NCBI RefSeq assembly: GCF_004216955.1
Contig: NZ_SGXL01000001.1
Coordinates: forward strand, 3,168,061-3,232,060
Origin: Fictibacillus sp. BK138
Lineage (GTDB): Bacteria; Bacillota; Bacilli; Bacillales; Fictibacillaceae
Direction: 5' to 3'
Length of the DNA: 64,000 bases
In this document: positions 61,891 through 64,000 of the stretch, piece after piece
Layout: each line of letters starts with the position of its first letter
How positions within the stretch are numbered: position 1 is the stretch's first letter
The notes under the pieces: model-generated
Database searches by the model: none
Told to the model about the DNA's origin: nothing
What the model saw: the letters and a program-made list of their open reading frames with translations, nothing else
Position numbers and translations under genes: made by a program

Positions 61891-63348
61891 ATGAACTTCA
61901 GCCGATTAACAGACGAAGAGATGCTGAACACGATTAAAAATGGGTTAATTAAAACAACTTCCCCCCAAAAAGTTATCATAGTCGGAGCTGGCATGGCTGG
62001 ACTGACCGCTGCTTCCCTTCTAAAAGCTGCCGGTCATGATGTTCAAATCCTTGAATCTTCACATCGTGTCGGAGGCCGGGTCTATACGATTCGAGCTCCC
62101 TTTTCACATGGTCATTATTTTGAAGCTGGAGCCATGCGTATTCCTGAAACCCATAAACTTGTTTTGGCATACATTAAAAAGTTCAACTTGCCTACAAATG
62201 AATTTATCAACAGCAACCCTCATGACATCATCTATGTGAATGGTGTTCGGACTAATCAGAGCATGTACGAAAAAAATCCAGAAATCCTTCGTTTTCCTGT
62301 AGCTGAAACTGAAAAAGGGAAAACCGCTGAGCAGCTTATGCAATACGCTGTGCAGCCCTTAATTGATTTTATAGAAAAAGACCCTGATAAACACTGGCCG
62401 ATCGTCATTCAAAACTTTCAGCATTACTCTTTAGACAACTTTTTAAGACACAACCCTTTCCGAAGGTCTTTATCTCCTGGTGCAATCGACAAGATTAAAG
62501 TTCTACTATCCCTCGAAGGACTTCCTGAACTTTCTTTTCTCGAAGTCCTCCGAGATATCCTGATTATTTTTATAAAACCAGATCTGAAATATATAGAAAT
62601 TACAGGCGGAAACGATTTGCTTCCGCGAGCTTTTCTTAGGGAACTGCGACACCATATTTATTTTGGACAAAAGCTAGTTCGGATTGTAAACGATCAGAAT
62701 AAAGTCATTTTATACACCGAAAGCCCTCAAACCTTGCATCGCTACAAGTTTGAAGCGGATCGAATCATCATCACAATCCCGTTTTCTGTACTCAATTTTG
62801 TGCACATTGAGCCTTTCAACGCTCTTTCTTATCACAAAAGAAAAGCGATCAGAGAGCTTCATTATGTTCCTTCAACTAAAATAGGAATTGAATTCAAACA
62901 CCGCTTCTGGGAAAAAAACGGTTTAACAGGAGGCAAATCCGTTACGGACTTTTCATCACGTTTCACATATTACCCTAACAAGAACAAACAAGGCCTTTCA
63001 TCAGGGATCGTTTTAGGAAGTTATACATGGGAGGACGATACAGTACCATGGAGAAGTGCTACGAACGAGATGAGGGTCAAAGAGACTCTTCACTTTTTGT
63101 CACATTTTCATGGTAAGCAGGTCTTTCATCATTTTGTTACGGGGCATGCCCACAGCTGGTCATTCGATCCTAACGCAGGAGGCTGCTTTGCTTTGTTTAA
63201 GCCTTATCAGGAAAGCGAACTATACGATGCGATTAAAGCTCCGGAAGACAGGCTTCATTTTGCTGGTGAACATACTACACTGAAACATGGTTGGATCGAA
63301 GGTGCTGTTGAGTCAGGAATCAGGGTCGCACATGAAATTAACCGCTGA
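61891..63348 (+). CDS. Flavin-dependent amine oxidase
   Basis: A protein of 485 aa. The Rossmann FAD motif VIIVGAGMAGLTAASLLKAAG at residues 28-48 begins the domain, followed by LESSHRVGGRVYT and, at the C-terminus, RLHFAGEHTTLKHGWIEGA. No signal peptide. It resembles L-amino acid oxidases and B. subtilis YobN; the substrate is unknown. SD gggggag before ATG 61891. Confidence 0.85.
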   Translation: MNFSRLTDEEMLNTIKNGLIKTTSPQKVIIVGAGMAGLTAASLLKAAGHDVQILESSHRVGGRVYTIRAPFSHGHYFEAGAMRIPETHKLVLAYIKKFNLPTNEFINSNPHDIIYVNGVRTNQSMYEKNPEILRFPVAETEKGKTAEQLMQYAVQPLIDFIEKDPDKHWPIVIQNFQHYSLDNFLRHNPFRRSLSPGAIDKIKVLLSLEGLPELSFLEVLRDILIIFIKPDLKYIEITGGNDLLPRAFLRELRHHIYFGQKLVRIVNDQNKVILYTESPQTLHRYKFEADRIIITIPFSVLNFVHIEPFNALSYHKRKAIRELHYVPSTKIGIEFKHRFWEKNGLTGGKSVTDFSSRFTYYPNKNKQGLSSGIVLGSYTWEDDTVPWRSATNEMRVKETLHFLSHFHGKQVFHHFVTGHAHSWSFDPNAGGCFALFKPYQESELYDAIKAPEDRLHFAGEHTTLKHGWIEGAVESGIRVAHEINR

Positions 63349-63355
63349 GCATAAG

Positions 63356-63392
63356 GAAACAGCACGCAAATGAAGTGCTGTTTTTTAAACGT
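63356..63392 (+). terminator. Terminator of the amine oxidase gene
   Basis: AACAGCAC pairs with GTGCTGTT, followed by TTTT. Confidence 0.8.
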
Positions 63393-63400
63393 TTGTTTAA

Positions 63401-63919
63401 TCAGATTTTCAAATATCGTTCATGAATAATGTTTCGATGGTGAAGTTCATGACCAGCCATGATGGTAATCAATGCTTGAGCTGTAACTTCACTATTATTT
63501 GCAGTTCCCCTGCGTGAAAGGGATTCGTCACTCAAGCTTTTGATGAGATGAATGGTTGACTGACGGACACAGGCGAAATGGTCCATAAGATCTTTCAGCG
63601 ATTGGTTATCAAAATCAGCCTTTGCTACATATTCATTCTCATCATAGCCAGGAAGGGATGCTTTTTCTCCTCTTGCAATGGAAAGAAGTCTGTAACTCAT
63701 AATTCTCTCCGTGTCAGTCATATGTCCAATGACTTCTTTTATACTCCACTTCCCCGCTGCATATCTGTATTCACTTTGAAGTTCAGTTAGTGTGCTGAGC
63801 AGTGCGACAGTTTCTTTCATTTGGTCCCTTAAAATCTGGATGATATCACCTTCAGGAACTAATTTTACATAAGAAGCATAATAATCCGCATATTCGTAGG
63901 TTGATGGTATTTTGTCCAT
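63401..63919 (-). CDS. DinB family protein
   Basis: A protein of 172 aa, four-helix-bundle DinB/YfiT type. WSIKEVIGHMTDTERIMSYR and GHELHHRNIIHERY carry the three metal-binding histidines (HM..., HELHH). Such proteins include thiol-S-transferases and stress proteins; no specific activity can be assigned. ATG 63919 follows gaggtg; an earlier in-frame ATG lacks an SD. Confidence 0.85.
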   Translation of the reverse strand: MDKIPSTYEYADYYASYVKLVPEGDIIQILRDQMKETVALLSTLTELQSEYRYAAGKWSIKEVIGHMTDTERIMSYRLLSIARGEKASLPGYDENEYVAKADFDNQSLKDLMDHFACVRQSTIHLIKSLSDESLSRRGTANNSEVTAQALITIMAGHELHHRNIIHERYLKI

Positions 63920-64000
63920 GTTACACCTCATTTTTTAGTTGTTTTTTACTGCAAACTGATATGTTTTATTTCGTTCTATATCTCCTTTTCTCCTCTTCAT

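Noticed and set aside
1-64000. A prophage, insertion sequence or genomic island
   Set aside because: No integrase, transposase, phage or plasmid gene was found; gene content and order are those of a stable Bacillaceae chromosome.

Overview
The window is a chromosomal stretch of a low-GC, endospore-forming Bacillaceae bacterium; a Fictibacillus-like relative of Bacillus is likely, but that is inferred from gene order and repeat content only. Spore markers are an alpha/beta SASP, two YjcZ-type mini-proteins, YhaL and a ger germinant-receptor operon. No phage, insertion sequence, rRNA, tRNA or CRISPR locus was seen.

Layout. 1-24 kb follows the B. subtilis serC-yhe region with additions: serC end, trpP with a TRAP-type leader, yhaH, scoC, yhaI, prsA, yhaL, yhaM, then cssRS lodged between yhaM and yhaN, yhaO, yhaP/yhaQ, an aldehyde dehydrogenase (dhaS), yhaX, yheA and yheB. 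24-38 kb is a mixed metabolic and transport block: a diphthine-ammonia-ligase-like PP-loop protein, a polysaccharide deacetylase with an in-frame TGA at codon 6, a PucR-type regulator, two orphan peptide-type permeases, msmX behind two cre-like sites, an amino-acid binding protein and permease without an ATPase, SASP, ArsR regulator, second aldehyde dehydrogenase, SDR, DUF2157/GDYXXLXY pair and hemAT. 38-46 kb has a sigma-B-type small lipoprotein gene, the bmrCD (yheIH) exporter with a candidate leader peptide, and an FMN-riboswitch operon ribE-ribBA-ribH that lacks ribD. 46-52 kb has a TrkH/Ktr potassium channel subunit, two membrane proteins, yhbD-yhbF and a guanidine-I riboswitch with its Gdx exporter. 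52-57 kb is the germinant-receptor operon A-C-D-B. 57-64 kb has a LysR regulator, two MFS exporters (one divergent from an HxlR regulator), DUF2332, a flavin amine oxidase and a DinB protein.

The least explained content lies between genes. (1) Six arrays of short direct repeats have a period of 20-21 bp, mostly exactly 21. Each array has its own repeated core of about 10-13 nt. Two of them start after nearly identical 27-nt leaders, and a third has a similar leader. (2) A dispersed element of about 130 bp occurs in five recognisable copies and two decayed ones. Its paired arms change together between copies, which points to selected secondary structure. Two copies carry different insertions at the same place, and one copy sits inside the ger operon.

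Functional links: prsA and the CssRS secretion-stress system lie within 6 kb of each other. YhaO/YhaN look like an SbcD/SbcC-type pair and have a LexA-box-like site upstream. Riboswitches or leaders control rib, gdx, trpP and probably bmrCD.
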